From: JAAYEA01 sp012689325
GTDB taxonomy: Bacteria > Chloroflexota > Anaerolineae > JAAYEA01
Length of the DNA stretch: 64,000 nt
Direction of reading: 5' to 3'
NCBI GenBank assembly: GCA_036841525.1
Contig: DAITVZ010000004.1
Location: 62,001 to 126,000, forward strand
The notes beneath the pieces were generated by a model. That model searched no databases. It was given only the letters and a program-made list of their open reading frames with translations, and was not told the DNA's origin. Of the stretch, positions 1 to 8,935 are shown one piece after another. The position numbers were made by a program, and so were the translations under genes. Position 1 is the first letter of the stretch. The number at the start of each line of letters is the position of its first letter.

Positions 1-1982
1 GCGCCATAGATGGACTTGATGCGCTCTTCCAGGGGCAGCTCCAGCAGCTCGTTCATCCGCGCGTCGCCGCTATGGCCCCACTTGGAGGGATCGTAGGCGG
101 GCAGATTCAGCGCCGCGCGCTTGGCGTCGATGTGCGCCAGCGAGCGCCGCAGGATCTCTTCCACGTCGGTCACGAACTCGAGCTTGCCGCCGACGCTGGC
201 CTCCCAGCCCTTGCTGATGTGCTCGGTGACGAACTCGCTGCCCGCCACCGGGTTGTGGATGCCCATGAGCACGTAAGCGCCGGAGGCCACACAGTAGGTG
301 GCGATGGAGAGGGCCTTCTCGCTCATCCACTCGGGGGCCATGCCTACCGCGGGGATGTCCGAGATGTCGTCGCCCAGGCCGCCTTCGCTGGCCATCTGGG
401 AGAGGATGGTGAGGATGCGCGAGTTGTCCACGCAGGAGCCCAGGTGCAGCACCGGCGACATGCCCACCGTCTCGCAGACCTCGCGCAGGCCGGGCCCGGC
501 CATGCTGAGCGCCGCCTCGGGGGTCATGAAGCCCTGCTTTTCCGAGGCCACGGAAGCGCACCCCGTCTCGACCACCAGCACATCGTTCTTGATGAACTGC
601 TCGGTCAGGTAGCGGTGCATCGACTCGTATTGCACGCGGGCGTTGGTGCAGCCGATGTTGGCGACCACGCCGCGGATACGCCCCGCCATGATGGCGTCGT
701 TCAGCGGTCGGAAGGAGCCACGGTACAGACCGCCCAGGGCATAGTCGATATACTCGTGAGAAAAGCCCGGGATGGTAGTGTGGCGATCCTTGGGGATAAA
801 GGTCTTGCCGCGCAAGGGGAAGCGGTCGATGGCCCGCCGCACGATCCCCTTGGCGATCTCGAGCGCGTGCCCTTCCTCGAACTCGATGTGGGTCGCGCCG
901 GTGATCTTGGCCTTGGGCGAGGTGGTGATGACCTCGGTATGGAACTGCTTGGCGACGCCCACCAGGCCCTGCATGATGCACTGCACGTCCACCACCATGG
1001 ACTCGACCGCGCCGGTCATGATGGCCAGCTCTTGCTCCAAAAAGTTGCCCGCGGTGGGGATGCCCTGGCGCATGATGATCTCGTTGGCCGTGCAGCAGAG
1101 GCCGGAAAGGGCGATGCCCTTGGCGCCCTTGCTCTTGGCGTATTCGATCAGCTCGGGGTCGCTGGCGGCCACCACCACCATCTCGGAGAGGGTTGGCTCG
1201 TGGCCGTGCAGGACGATATTGACCTCATCCGGGCTCAGGACGCCCAGGCCCACCTCGCTCTGCACCGGGCCGGGCGTGCCAAACAGCACGTCCGAGATAT
1301 CCGTGCCCAGCATGGAGCCGCCCCAGCCATCGGCCAGCCCGGTGCGCATGGCCTGGTCCAGGATATGCACGGCATCCTGGTCGTTGCCCATGTGCGTGCG
1401 GTGCATCATCTCGACCACTTCGCGGTCGATATTGCGTGGGGTGATCTTGAGGTCGTGCCAGATCTTTTGGCGCTTGGCGGGGGCGCGCCGGGTATAGGCC
1501 AGCTCGCCGCGAGGCTTGCCGAACTCGGCCAGCGCCTTCACCGCCACATCGTAGGCGATCTCGTTCAGGGAGCGATCCTCGACGGGGACATCGAGATAAT
1601 AGGCCATCTCTTTGAGCTTTTCGGGGTCGCGGATGGCGTAATCGGTGGCTGTGCCCTCCGCCACTTCCAGCAGGGTCAGGGCCAGGCCGCGACCGTGGTC
1701 GGAGTGGGCCGAGGAACCAGCTGCCACCATGCGGGCAAAGTTGCGCGCCACCACCGTATCGATGGTCGCGCCGCAGACGCCCACTTGGCCATCCTTGGTC
1801 AAACGGCAAGGGCCCATGGCGCAATGCTTGCAGCACTGGCCTTTCTCCCCGATGGGGCAGGGCAGCATATCATCGGCGCGATCAAAGGTGGTGGAGCAAT
1901 TCAGGTCGCAGGCATATTGCAGAACATCCACAGAACCTTGGTCGGCGCTTCGCTCTTCTGGGGTACGCGCTTTCTTTGGCAT
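1..1982 (-). CDS. cooS: Anaerobic Ni-Fe carbon monoxide dehydrogenase, catalytic subunit (3' end cut by window edge)
   Basis: Oxidises CO to CO2 (or the reverse) at a Ni-Fe-S C-cluster. The frame is open from ATG 1982 to base 1, about 660 residues, close to full family length. The N-terminus has the D- and B-cluster cysteines (C42, C50, C51, C54, C59, C70 in the pattern GQCCKHC-x4-C) followed by NFARMVAAGSSAHSDHGR. Further on are all expected C-cluster ligand motifs: HGHEPT, SGLCCTANE, VVDVQC, ANIGCTNA, VETGCAS and LGSCVDNSR. AAGGA lies just before the ATG. The gene follows an HMA-fold protein by 13 bp in the same direction, so the two probably share a transcript. Whether an acetyl-CoA synthase or ferredoxin partner follows cannot be seen. 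Confidence 0.96.
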   Translation of the reverse strand, partial: MPKKARTPEERSADQGSVDVLQYACDLNCSTTFDRADDMLPCPIGEKGQCCKHCAMGPCRLTKDGQVGVCGATIDTVVARNFARMVAAGSSAHSDHGRGLALTLLEVAEGTATDYAIRDPEKLKEMAYYLDVPVEDRSLNEIAYDVAVKALAEFGKPRGELAYTRRAPAKRQKIWHDLKITPRNIDREVVEMMHRTHMGNDQDAVHILDQAMRTGLADGWGGSMLGTDISDVLFGTPGPVQSEVGLGVLSPDEVNIVLHGHEPTLSEMVVVAASDPELIEYAKSKGAKGIALSGLCCTANEIIMRQGIPTAGNFLEQELAIMTGAVESMVVDVQCIMQGLVGVAKQFHTEVITTSPKAKITGATHIEFEEGHALEIAKGIVRRAIDRFPLRGKTFIPKDRHTTIPGFSHEYIDYALGGLYRGSFRPLNDAIMAGRIRGVVANIGCTNARVQYESMHRYLTEQFIKNDVLVVETGCASVASEKQGFMTPEAALSMAGPGLREVCETVGMSPVLHLGSCVDNSRILTILSQMASEGGLGDDISDIPAVGMAPEWMSEKALSIATYCVASGAYVLMGIHNPVAGSEFVTEHISKGWEASVGGKLEFVTDVEEILRRSLAHIDAKRAALNLPAYDPSKWGHSGDARMNELLELPLEERIKSIYG

Positions 1983-1995
1983 CGTTGTATCCTTC

Positions 1996-2328
1996 CTAGT
2001 ACTTGCGGAATTCGCCGGACATCTTGAGATCCATCTCGTTGGTCCGGGTCGCGCGGATCGGTGCCCCCTCCCACGCGGGATCTTGATACTGCTCGCCCTC
2101 TCCTGCCAGGATCGGCGTGCCTTGCTGATCGCCATAGCCCGCCTGGGCCAGCGCGTCCGCGATGGCCGCTGGGGCTATCTTGGCGGAATCATAGGAGACA
2201 ACCACCGACTGCCAGGCCGAGCTGGCATAGACCTCCTGGACACCGGCCAGGGCGCTCAGTGCCTCGCGCACGCGCAGCACGTGGTGGTCCGCGTACATCG
2301 CGGGCGCGCTAAGGGTGATACTGGCCAT
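1996..2328 (-). CDS. HMA-fold (heavy-metal-associated) small protein lacking CxxC, paired with CooS
   Basis: A 110-residue protein. Residues 1-66 follow the beta-alpha-beta-beta-alpha-beta pattern of HMA metallochaperones, including the ALSALAGVQEVYAS and VSYDSAKIAPAAIADALAQAGY segments. The metal loop, normally MTCxxC, reads MYADHHV, so both cysteines are replaced and a His pair is present. The C-terminal 40 residues are a polar tail of unknown role. AAAGGAG precedes the ATG. It sits 13 bp upstream of cooS on the same strand. A role in nickel handling for CooS is inference from context and fold; it could also be a structural or regulatory relative. Confidence 0.75.
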   Translation of the reverse strand: MASITLSAPAMYADHHVLRVREALSALAGVQEVYASSAWQSVVVSYDSAKIAPAAIADALAQAGYGDQQGTPILAGEGEQYQDPAWEGAPIRATRTNEMDLKMSGEFRKY

Positions 2329-2412
2329 AAACCGCCACTCCTTTCATCTCGTCCATCCTTGTTTGTGACACTACATGAGGAGCGCCGCCATCGCTATCGC
2401 CTGGATGCAAAC

Positions 2413-2456
2413 AAAAAGAGGGCCCCTCGCTCCAGCGCCGAGACAAGAGATCCCTC
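2413..2456 (-). terminator. Intrinsic terminator/attenuator inside the HMA-cooS leader
   Basis: Read on the minus strand: GAGGG, an inner CTCG/CGAG stem, then CCCTC followed immediately by TTTTTGTTT. It lies about 85 nt before the HMA start codon and downstream of the leftward promoter at 2834-2861, so it would act as an attenuator of HMA-cooS rather than as an end-of-gene terminator. Confidence 0.55.
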
Positions 2457-2465
2457 ATTCATCAT

Positions 2466-2521
2466 GGCAAGCCCAAGCCGCGCGCGCAATGCATGCGCGC
2501 AGTTGTTGGCATGCCCAAGCC
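2466..2521. repeat. Direct-repeat pair around a GC palindrome
   Basis: GGCAAGCCCAAGCC at 2466-2479 and GGCATGCCCAAGCC at 2508-2521 match at 13 of 14 bases and start 42 bp apart, about four helical turns. Between them, at 2482-2500, is an inverted repeat GCGCGC-AATGCAT-GCGCGC. It lies in the leader of the HMA-cooS unit. It may be a protein-binding site or part of the leader RNA fold. Confidence 0.5.
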
Positions 2522-2574
2522 AGGTTCAGACAAGCATCATGCCCATCCCGCCCTTGGCGTAAGCGATGATCGCG

Positions 2575-2829
2575 GAAAAAACTAGGGGTCTCGCGCAGGC
2601 AGCCCGCACAAGCTGTTCGTGTCATCATTGCACCTCAAACGAACTAGCAAGGCTGCCCTCAGGGGCGCTAGGTTATGCGCCCAGGCTGCGATGTTGCAGC
2701 ACATCTCGTTGATTGTTGAATGTCAGGCCCGTGCTGTTTTTGGAACGTAGTGGCATGGGTTGCCATTCCGGGCTCCATGTCGCAAAGTGGGGCGCACTTG
2801 CTATGCACGTAACTCGCCGCCGCTCATGC
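2575..2829 (-). ncRNA. Candidate structured leader RNA or sRNA upstream of HMA-cooS
   Basis: The stretch has no convincing ORF and starts just after a strong leftward promoter. On the minus strand it contains several good helices: GCAAGUG/CACUUUGC, UGGC/GCCA inside GGAA/UUCC, CAGCAC/GUGCUG, GGGCGC/GCGCCC, GGCAGCC/GGCUGCC and an internal GUUCGU/ACGAAC. It ends in a run of six U (2575-2580). It does not match tmRNA, RNase P, SRP RNA or a cobalamin riboswitch as I know them. It may be a new leader element or an independent sRNA. Confidence 0.4.
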
Positions 2830-2833
2830 TCAG

Positions 2834-2861
2834 ATTATACCTCAATTCTTGCTCTTGTCAA
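2834..2861 (-). promoter_or_regulatory. Sigma-70-type promoter for the HMA-cooS leader
   Basis: On the minus strand TTGACA (2856-2861), a 16-bp spacer, then TATAAT (2834-2839). Both hexamers match consensus exactly. It fires leftward and gives a leader of about 500 nt before the HMA start at 2328. It is back to back with the rightward promoter at 2882-2910. Confidence 0.75.
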
Positions 2862-2881
2862 CGGACATGGTCCCGACTTTT

Positions 2882-2910
2882 TTGCTGAATGGCTGGACGT
2901 GTGTTATAAT
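2882..2910 (+). promoter_or_regulatory. Sigma-70-type promoter for the FxLYD gene
   Basis: TTGCTG (2882-2887), 17-bp spacer, TATAAT (2905-2910). Transcription should begin near 2917, which excludes in-frame start codons further upstream and supports ATG 2948. Confidence 0.7.
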
Positions 2911-2947
2911 GAATTCTGTTATCAGGGGTATAGACAAGGATCATACC

Positions 2948-3724
2948 ATGAGACGCACGCGACAGGTCTTTTTCAGCATTATCGCCGTCGCTGCAGCGAT
3001 CATCATCACAAGCAAATTGGTTATGACCGTGCGCCCGGCGCTTCGTGACTTGCCGGCGCAGAAGAGCCAGGTCGCCTCCACGTTGTCCCTGGAACGGGGC
3101 ATGGCCCGTTTGCCCGATCTGCACGGCGCGGACTCGGAAACCCCCTTGTCAGCCGAAGCTCGCGACGTGATCCCCGTGTATACCTCCATTGGCTCGGTCT
3201 ATTTTGTCGGCGAGGTCTTTAACACGGGCAGCCGCCCCATCGCCAAACCCGAAGTGATCATCTCGCTGCTGGATCAAGACGGCAAACGCCTGCTGTTCGA
3301 GTCGGGCTACCCGGTGCACGATGTGGTCCCGGCCAATGGGAGCGTCCCGGTGGTGGTAGTTGTCAGCAATCCCCCGCCAGGATGGACCTCCTTCGAGGTT
3401 TTCATCCAGGCGCAGGAAGCCACCGGCAAAGAGTTCATGGCCTACACCGGGTTCGTCCCCAGTGGCGTTCAGGTGGAACGCGACGAGTTCAACAATGTCG
3501 TGATCACCGGGGACGTCAAGAATACCGGCGAAAGCAAGGCCGAATTTGTGCAGGTGGTCGCCTCGTTGTATGACGAAGAGGGCAAGATCGTTGGCGCGGC
3601 CAATGCCTATATCGAGCAGGCCAAATTGGACCCTCAAGGACAATCCGCTTTCACCGTGCGCCTGATGAACCTGTCCGCCGCGCCGGCGGCCTATCGGCTC
3701 CAGTTCGTCGGCCACATCAAATAG
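2948..3724 (+). CDS. Membrane-anchored FxLYD domain protein
   Basis: A 258-residue protein. Residues 7-25 form one hydrophobic N-terminal segment (uncleaved anchor or signal), followed by an extracytoplasmic region. Residues about 75-150 (GSVYFVGEVFNTGSRPIAKP, then VIISLLDQDGK) and about 175-250 (NNVVITGDVKNTGESKAEFV, then VVASLYDEEGKIVG) are two copies of the FxLYD beta-sandwich, a domain common in secreted Gram-positive and Chloroflexota proteins. The start is set by the promoter at 2882-2910 and an AAGGAT ribosome site. No enzymatic motif is visible, so the function is unknown beyond a cell-surface location. Confidence 0.8.
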   Translation: MRRTRQVFFSIIAVAAAIIITSKLVMTVRPALRDLPAQKSQVASTLSLERGMARLPDLHGADSETPLSAEARDVIPVYTSIGSVYFVGEVFNTGSRPIAKPEVIISLLDQDGKRLLFESGYPVHDVVPANGSVPVVVVVSNPPPGWTSFEVFIQAQEATGKEFMAYTGFVPSGVQVERDEFNNVVITGDVKNTGESKAEFVQVVASLYDEEGKIVGAANAYIEQAKLDPQGQSAFTVRLMNLSAAPAAYRLQFVGHIK

Positions 3725-3759
3725 CGCTCCTATCCCATCCGCACCCCAGGACCCCACCC

Positions 3760-4236
3760 ATGATCCTTCCCGGACATATCGCCCTCGCCATTTTCGGCCA
3801 CAAGCTGCTGCGCGTTGACTTGCCCACGGCCATGGCCGCCAGCCTGGCTCCCGACCTCGTGGACAAAGCGCTGGCCCAAGTGTTGCAGATCACCCCCAGC
3901 GGCCGCTATGCCATGCACAGCCTGGTGGGCTGGGCGGCCATCTCGGCAGTGGTTTTTCTCGTTGGCGGCAAGGAAAGAGGGCGCGCCTGGGCGGTGGGGC
4001 ATTTCCTGCACTTTATCGGCGATGGCGGGGAGATGCCCTGGCTCCTGTTCCTGCGCGACTATTCCTTCTCCGCGCCAAAGGGGTTTGGGGACGTGTTTTG
4101 GGAAGCGTTCGCCACCACCGAGGGACTGCTCAGGTTTGCTTTCGAGCTGGTGTTGCTGGGGGGCGCGCTGGCCTGGATGGTCCACGACCACCGGGCCGAA
4201 CAGGCCAAATCCGCGAATCAAGGGGCGAACGGATGA
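3760..4236 (+). CDS. YdjM/DUF457-like membrane protein, putative metal-dependent hydrolase
   Basis: A 158-residue protein with PGHIALAIFGHK at the N-terminus, APDLVDK near residue 30, HSLVGW near 50 and GHFLHFIGD near 87. These spaced His/Asp residues beside hydrophobic helices resemble the LexA-regulated YdjM-type membrane hydrolase family. It follows the FxLYD gene by 35 bp in the same direction and may be cotranscribed. Substrate unknown. The 139 bp to the convergent gene at 4376 show no clear terminator. Confidence 0.6.
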   Translation: MILPGHIALAIFGHKLLRVDLPTAMAASLAPDLVDKALAQVLQITPSGRYAMHSLVGWAAISAVVFLVGGKERGRAWAVGHFLHFIGDGGEMPWLLFLRDYSFSAPKGFGDVFWEAFATTEGLLRFAFELVLLGGALAWMVHDHRAEQAKSANQGANG

Positions 4237-4375
4237 CCGCTTGGCGCCTGACCTGCCTCGCGGACAACGCGGCGCGTTCGTCCGGGCGATGGGGCGCACC
4301 TGGACGATGCCTGTATCGCAACCACTGCACTGGCCGGGCCGCGGCAACCCTGGACCGGCTTGCGAGCGGCCAGAC

Positions 4376-5443
<1,068 letters not shown>

Positions 5444-5448
5444 CGTTC

Positions 5449-6287
5449 TTACCTCGCTTCGGGCTCTCCGTAATAATACCCCAGCCGCTTGTTCAGATCG
5501 ACGTTGTTCAGGACGGTCCCTACGATGTTCGCGTTCACCTTTTCCAACTGGGCTTTGGCGTTCAGTATCTGCTCGCGCTTGGTGTGGTTGGCGTTGACCA
5601 CCAACAGCACGCCATCCATCTTGGTCGCCAGGATGGCGGCGTCGGTCACGGTGAGCACTGGCGGCGCGTCGAAAAGCAGCATGTCGGCCCGGGTCAACAA
5701 CCCCTCGATGATGCGCGCCATGCGCTGCGAGCCGAGCAGGTCCGAAGGGCGCGGGGGCAAGGTGCCGCTGGCCAGCAGCCAGAGGCCGGGCACGCCTGTC
5801 TCTTGCAGCGGCGGGGCTTGCAGCGCCTCGTCGTCCACCATCATGCTCACCAGCCCAGCAGCGTTATCGAGGCGGAACAGCTTGTGCAGGCTGGGCCGGC
5901 GCAAATCGCAATCCACCAGGATCACNNNNNNNNNNNNNNNNNNNNNNNNNNNNNNNNNNNNNNNNNNNNNNNNNNNNNNNNNNNNNNNNNNNNNNNNNNN
6001 NNNNNNNNNNNNNNNNNNNNNNNNNGGCGGAACAGCTTGTGCAGGCTGGGCCGGCGCAAATCGCAATCCACCAGGATCACTCGCTTTTCCGATTGGGCCA
6101 GTGTCACCGCCAGGTTAGCCAGGGTAGTAGACTTGCCCTCTTCCGGGCTGGCCGAGGTCACCAGCAGGGTGCGCAGTTCCTTATCCACGCTGGCGAACTG
6201 GATATTGGTGCGCAGGGTACGGTAGGCCTCGCTGACCGGCGACCGCGGGTTCGCGATGGTAATCAGATCGCTCTGCGACTCAGTCAT
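5449..6287 (-). CDS. CpsD/CapB-type bacterial tyrosine kinase (sequence interrupted by an artefactual gap)
   Basis: Cytoplasmic BY-kinase that phosphorylates itself and controls polysaccharide chain synthesis with a Wzz-type partner. Both halves are clear: N-terminal SEAYRTLRTNIQF, Walker A ASPEEGKST and Walker A' VILVDCDLRRP, then Walker B LLFDAPPVL and a C-terminal tyrosine cluster GYYYGEPEAR. As given, the frame is broken by 100 Ns. A 55-bp sequence occurs on both sides of the Ns. Removing the Ns plus one copy (155 bp) joins the two frames exactly and gives an intact 227-residue protein. The gene begins 3 bp after its membrane partner at 6291-7007. Confidence 0.9.
5871..6080. other. Assembly gap: 100 Ns flanked by an identical 55-bp overlap
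   Basis: Bases 5871-5925 and 6026-6080 are identical over 55 bp, and the bases between them (5926-6025) are all N. The two contig ends therefore overlap, and the gap is not real missing sequence. All coordinates to the right are inflated by 155 bp. Confidence 0.93.
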
Positions 6288-6290
6288 GGT

Positions 6291-7007
6291 TCATCCCCTC
6301 TTGTTACGTGCTTGACGCCGCTGGAGGCCCTGGCTGTTGCCGGCGGATGGCTCCGCGACGACGGGTATCTCGCCAAGGACCGGCAGAGCGAGGTAGCGCT
6401 CCACATCTTCTTGGGAGCGGATGATATCAGCCTCCAGCCATTGCAGGACAAAGATAATCAGCAGGCCCAGCATCCCGCCAAACACCCCGCCGGCCAGCGT
6501 GTTGACCTTCCACTTGGGTTTGAAGAGGCTGCCGGGGCGCGCATAATCGCTGACATAGACGTCCACGCGATCCGCCTGGTCCTGGTCCAGCATGCGCACG
6601 CCGATATCGTCCACGAAAACGTCCGCCGTGGTATCGGCGATGTTCTTGGCGATCATCGGGTCATAGTTGTCCACGGCGATCTGGATCAACAGATCGGACT
6701 CGATGGGGTCCACCGTGATGTCGGCGCGCATCATGTCCGGGGACATGTCCAGTTGCAGCAGTTGATCCACGCGCGCGAGCGTGGTATCGGACACGATCTG
6801 CCGCGAATAGTTGCGCAGGATGTTCTTGATGGCCTGCTGCAAGCCCCAGTCCATGCGCGCCGGGATGACGTTCAGGTAAAGCGTTGCCCGGTAGATGGGG
6901 CGCTGCACCTTGCTAAAAACGAACGCGCTGGCTGCGGTGATCACCGCCAGGACGATGATGATCCAGGCGCGCTTCATGATCATGCGGAAATAGACTTGGA
7001 GTTCCAC
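6291..7007 (-). CDS. Wzz-type polysaccharide co-polymerase (chain-length determinant), partner of the BY-kinase
   Basis: A 238-residue protein with two membrane segments (about residues 14-33 and 172-196) around an extracytoplasmic domain with RPIYRATLYLNV. PGSLFKPKW lies just before the second segment, the position of the proline-rich motif in Wzz proteins. The cytoplasmic tail contains SQEDVERYLALPVLGEIP, typical of the part that activates BY-kinases. GTG 7007 is chosen as start because GGGAGG lies 5 nt upstream; an in-frame ATG at 7070 has no such site and lies before the transcription start of the local promoter. It overlaps nothing and runs directly into the kinase gene. Confidence 0.82.
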   Translation of the reverse strand: MELQVYFRMIMKRAWIIIVLAVITAASAFVFSKVQRPIYRATLYLNVIPARMDWGLQQAIKNILRNYSRQIVSDTTLARVDQLLQLDMSPDMMRADITVDPIESDLLIQIAVDNYDPMIAKNIADTTADVFVDDIGVRMLDQDQADRVDVYVSDYARPGSLFKPKWKVNTLAGGVFGGMLGLLIIFVLQWLEADIIRSQEDVERYLALPVLGEIPVVAEPSAGNSQGLQRRQARNKRG

Positions 7008-7041
7008 CCCAACCTCCCACAAAGCCCTGATTAACCGACAT

Positions 7042-7070
7042 ATTGTAGCATACGTGGCCCGTTTCCACAA
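7042..7070 (-). promoter_or_regulatory. Extended -10 promoter inside the exopolysaccharide operon
   Basis: Minus strand: TTGTGG (7065-7070), 17 bp, TACAAT (7042-7047) preceded by TGC (extended -10). It sits between the two co-polymerase genes and could separately drive the Wzz-kinase-RmlA part. Confidence 0.55.
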
Positions 7071-7076
7071 AGAGCG

Positions 7077-7793
7077 TCAGGGCTGTCGGCGCGGACGAGG
7101 CCACGCCCTCCCCGCCGCCGGGATGGCCCCCAGCACCTTGAGCCCCATCGCCTCGACCTCGGCGGCGGAACGCACGCTATCGTCCACATAGTCCAACACA
7201 AAGGCCAGCGCCACCCCGGCCAGCGCCGCCAGCAGCAGGCGAATGGGCAGGTCCAGCCGGTCTTGCAGGCTCGCGCCCACGGCAAACACCACCGGCGGGT
7301 CGATCAGCCGCACCTCGGCGTTCTCGCTGCCAAGCTGGGCCAGGAACTCGGCGCTGCGGGTTTGCAGCGCGCGCACCGCCGCGTTGGCGATCTCCCGCAA
7401 CTCGCCCTCCTGGCTCCAGGTGATATTCACGGAAAGGATGCGATGCAGCTTGCCCGCTTGCGTGCTGCCGCTGATGGCCCCCGTGGGCACCTGGAGGCCC
7501 TGGGCGGCCAGCTCGGCGCTGACGGCTTGGGCGAATAGGCTGCTTTTGACCACCTCGGCCAGGTCATCCACCAGGTACTCGGAGGCCAGCCAGGTATAGT
7601 AGCGGTCATAGGTGTAATATTCGCCCGCGCCCGGCTCGGGCGCCACGCCCACGGCAAAGCGCATGGCCGCCTGATACACCGTTGGCTTGGGCTTGAGCAT
7701 CCCCGGCAAGCTGGCCACTAGCACGATCAGCGCCAAGCCCACCGGCAGCCACCAACGAACCCACACGATGCGCGCATATTGCTTCAGTTCCAC
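7077..7793 (-). CDS. Second Wzz/GumC-like polysaccharide co-polymerase
   Basis: A 238-residue protein with an N-terminal membrane segment (about 14-32), a long extracytoplasmic region rich in helix (residues 40-170) and a second hydrophobic segment near 183-202 (LLLAALAGVALAFVLDYVDD). The tail AAEVEAMGLKVLGAIP matches Wzz/GumC C-termini. It follows the glycosyltransferase by 15 bp. Two co-polymerases in tandem with one kinase suggests either a heteromeric complex or two chain-length regulators. Confidence 0.75.
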   Translation of the reverse strand: MELKQYARIVWVRWWLPVGLALIVLVASLPGMLKPKPTVYQAAMRFAVGVAPEPGAGEYYTYDRYYTWLASEYLVDDLAEVVKSSLFAQAVSAELAAQGLQVPTGAISGSTQAGKLHRILSVNITWSQEGELREIANAAVRALQTRSAEFLAQLGSENAEVRLIDPPVVFAVGASLQDRLDLPIRLLLAALAGVALAFVLDYVDDSVRSAAEVEAMGLKVLGAIPAAGRAWPRPRRQP

Positions 7794-7808
7794 GATGCTC
7801 GCTCCCGT

Positions 7809-8897
7809 CTAGCCCTGCGCTATTCTGCTCGCCACATAGTCGGACATCTGCCGCCGAAAGTGGGCCGTATCGAAGCGAAGGGCGTTGCGCCGGATGGCCT
7901 CCGGGTCGAAACGCGCCGCCTCGCAGCGCATCACGGCCTCGGCCAGCGCCTCCGGCGTCTTGTCCCGGAACAGGATCCCCGTCTCGCCGTCCAGCACGGT
8001 GTCCAGCGCGCCGCCGCCCGCATAGGCGATGACGGGGCGCCCGGCGGCCTGCGCCTCCACCGGCGTGATGCCGAAATCTTCCTCGCCGGGAAAGACAAAG
8101 GCCCGGCAGCCGGCGTACTGCTCGCGCACCTCCGCATCGCTGAGGCGGCCCAGGAAGCGGATGTTGGGCTTGGCGATGGCCTCCAATGCGGCGCGGTCGC
8201 GGCCATCGCCCACGATGTGCAGCGGCAAGCCGAGCTGGTTAAAGGCCCTCACCACCAAATCGACCCGCTTGTAGGGGATCAGCCGCCCCAGGCTCAGGTA
8301 ATAGCCGCCGCGCTCGCGTGGGAGCGGCACGTCGGGGACGTTCACCGGCGGGTAGATGATCTGCGAATCGCGGCCATAGTGCTGGGCGATGCGGGACTGA
8401 ACTGCCTTGGAGATGGCGAGGAAGTCGTCGACCCGCGTCGACACCCGCTGGTCCCAGGCGCGCAGGGCCTTGATCAACCCGGGCAGAACCAAGCGCGCCG
8501 CCCGGCCAAGCTGCTCCCGCTCCACGTAGGTCTCGTAATCCCAGAGAAAGCGCGCGGGCGTCAGGCAATAGCAGATGTGTCGCGTCTCCGGCGGGGTGAT
8601 GAGCCCGTGGGCAAAGGCGCTGGTGATGCTCAGGACCACGTCATAGCCAGCCAAGTCCAGGCTTTCCACGGCTGAGGGGTAAAAGGGCAGGAACCATTGG
8701 TGATGTTGCTTGACCAGCGGCCAGCGGTCGAGGAAAGAGGTACGGATATCCCACCCGCGGTACGCCTCCGGCAGCGCCTGCGGCCAATAGATGGTCGTGA
8801 ACACCGGCGCCTCCGGGTACATCTCGTGGACGACCTCGAGCACGCGTTCGGCGCCGCCGTATTGGTTCAGCCAATAGCAAGCGATGGCGATCTTCAC
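7809..8897 (-). CDS. GT4-family glycosyltransferase
   Basis: A 362-residue GT-B enzyme. The N-terminal domain opens with the GGAERVLEVVHEMYPEAPVFT motif region; the C-terminal domain has the donor-site segments YYLSLGRLIPYKRVDLVV and EDFGITPVEAQAAGRPVIAY, with the E-x7-E pattern of retaining GT4 enzymes. It is probably part of exopolysaccharide assembly, since it is followed at 15 bp by the co-polymerase gene and preceded at 38 bp by mnmE on the same strand. Acceptor and sugar unknown. Confidence 0.85.
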   Translation of the reverse strand: MKIAIACYWLNQYGGAERVLEVVHEMYPEAPVFTTIYWPQALPEAYRGWDIRTSFLDRWPLVKQHHQWFLPFYPSAVESLDLAGYDVVLSITSAFAHGLITPPETRHICYCLTPARFLWDYETYVEREQLGRAARLVLPGLIKALRAWDQRVSTRVDDFLAISKAVQSRIAQHYGRDSQIIYPPVNVPDVPLPRERGGYYLSLGRLIPYKRVDLVVRAFNQLGLPLHIVGDGRDRAALEAIAKPNIRFLGRLSDAEVREQYAGCRAFVFPGEEDFGITPVEAQAAGRPVIAYAGGGALDTVLDGETGILFRDKTPEALAEAVMRCEAARFDPEAIRRNALRFDTAHFRRQMSDYVASRIAQG

Positions 8898-8935
8898 CGG
8901 TCACTCCCGCGTCGCATGGTCTTTCTCTCCCGCTC

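Noticed and set aside
72..2027. Plus-strand ORF of 651 codons over cooS
   Set aside because: Antisense to a frame with every CODH cluster ligand; His-rich low-complexity product.
2575..2829. Known RNA classes (tmRNA, RNase P, SRP RNA, 6S, cobalamin or NiCo riboswitch) in the cooS leader
   Set aside because: The diagnostic cores of these classes as I know them are not present; only generic helices are seen.
2329..2947. CooA/CRP-type operator upstream of the HMA-cooS unit
   Set aside because: No TGTCA- or TGTGA-type inverted repeat with proper spacing was found.
5449..6287. Frameshifted or duplicated tyrosine kinase pseudogene
   Set aside because: The frame break comes from an assembly gap with a 55-bp overlap; collapsing it gives an intact gene.
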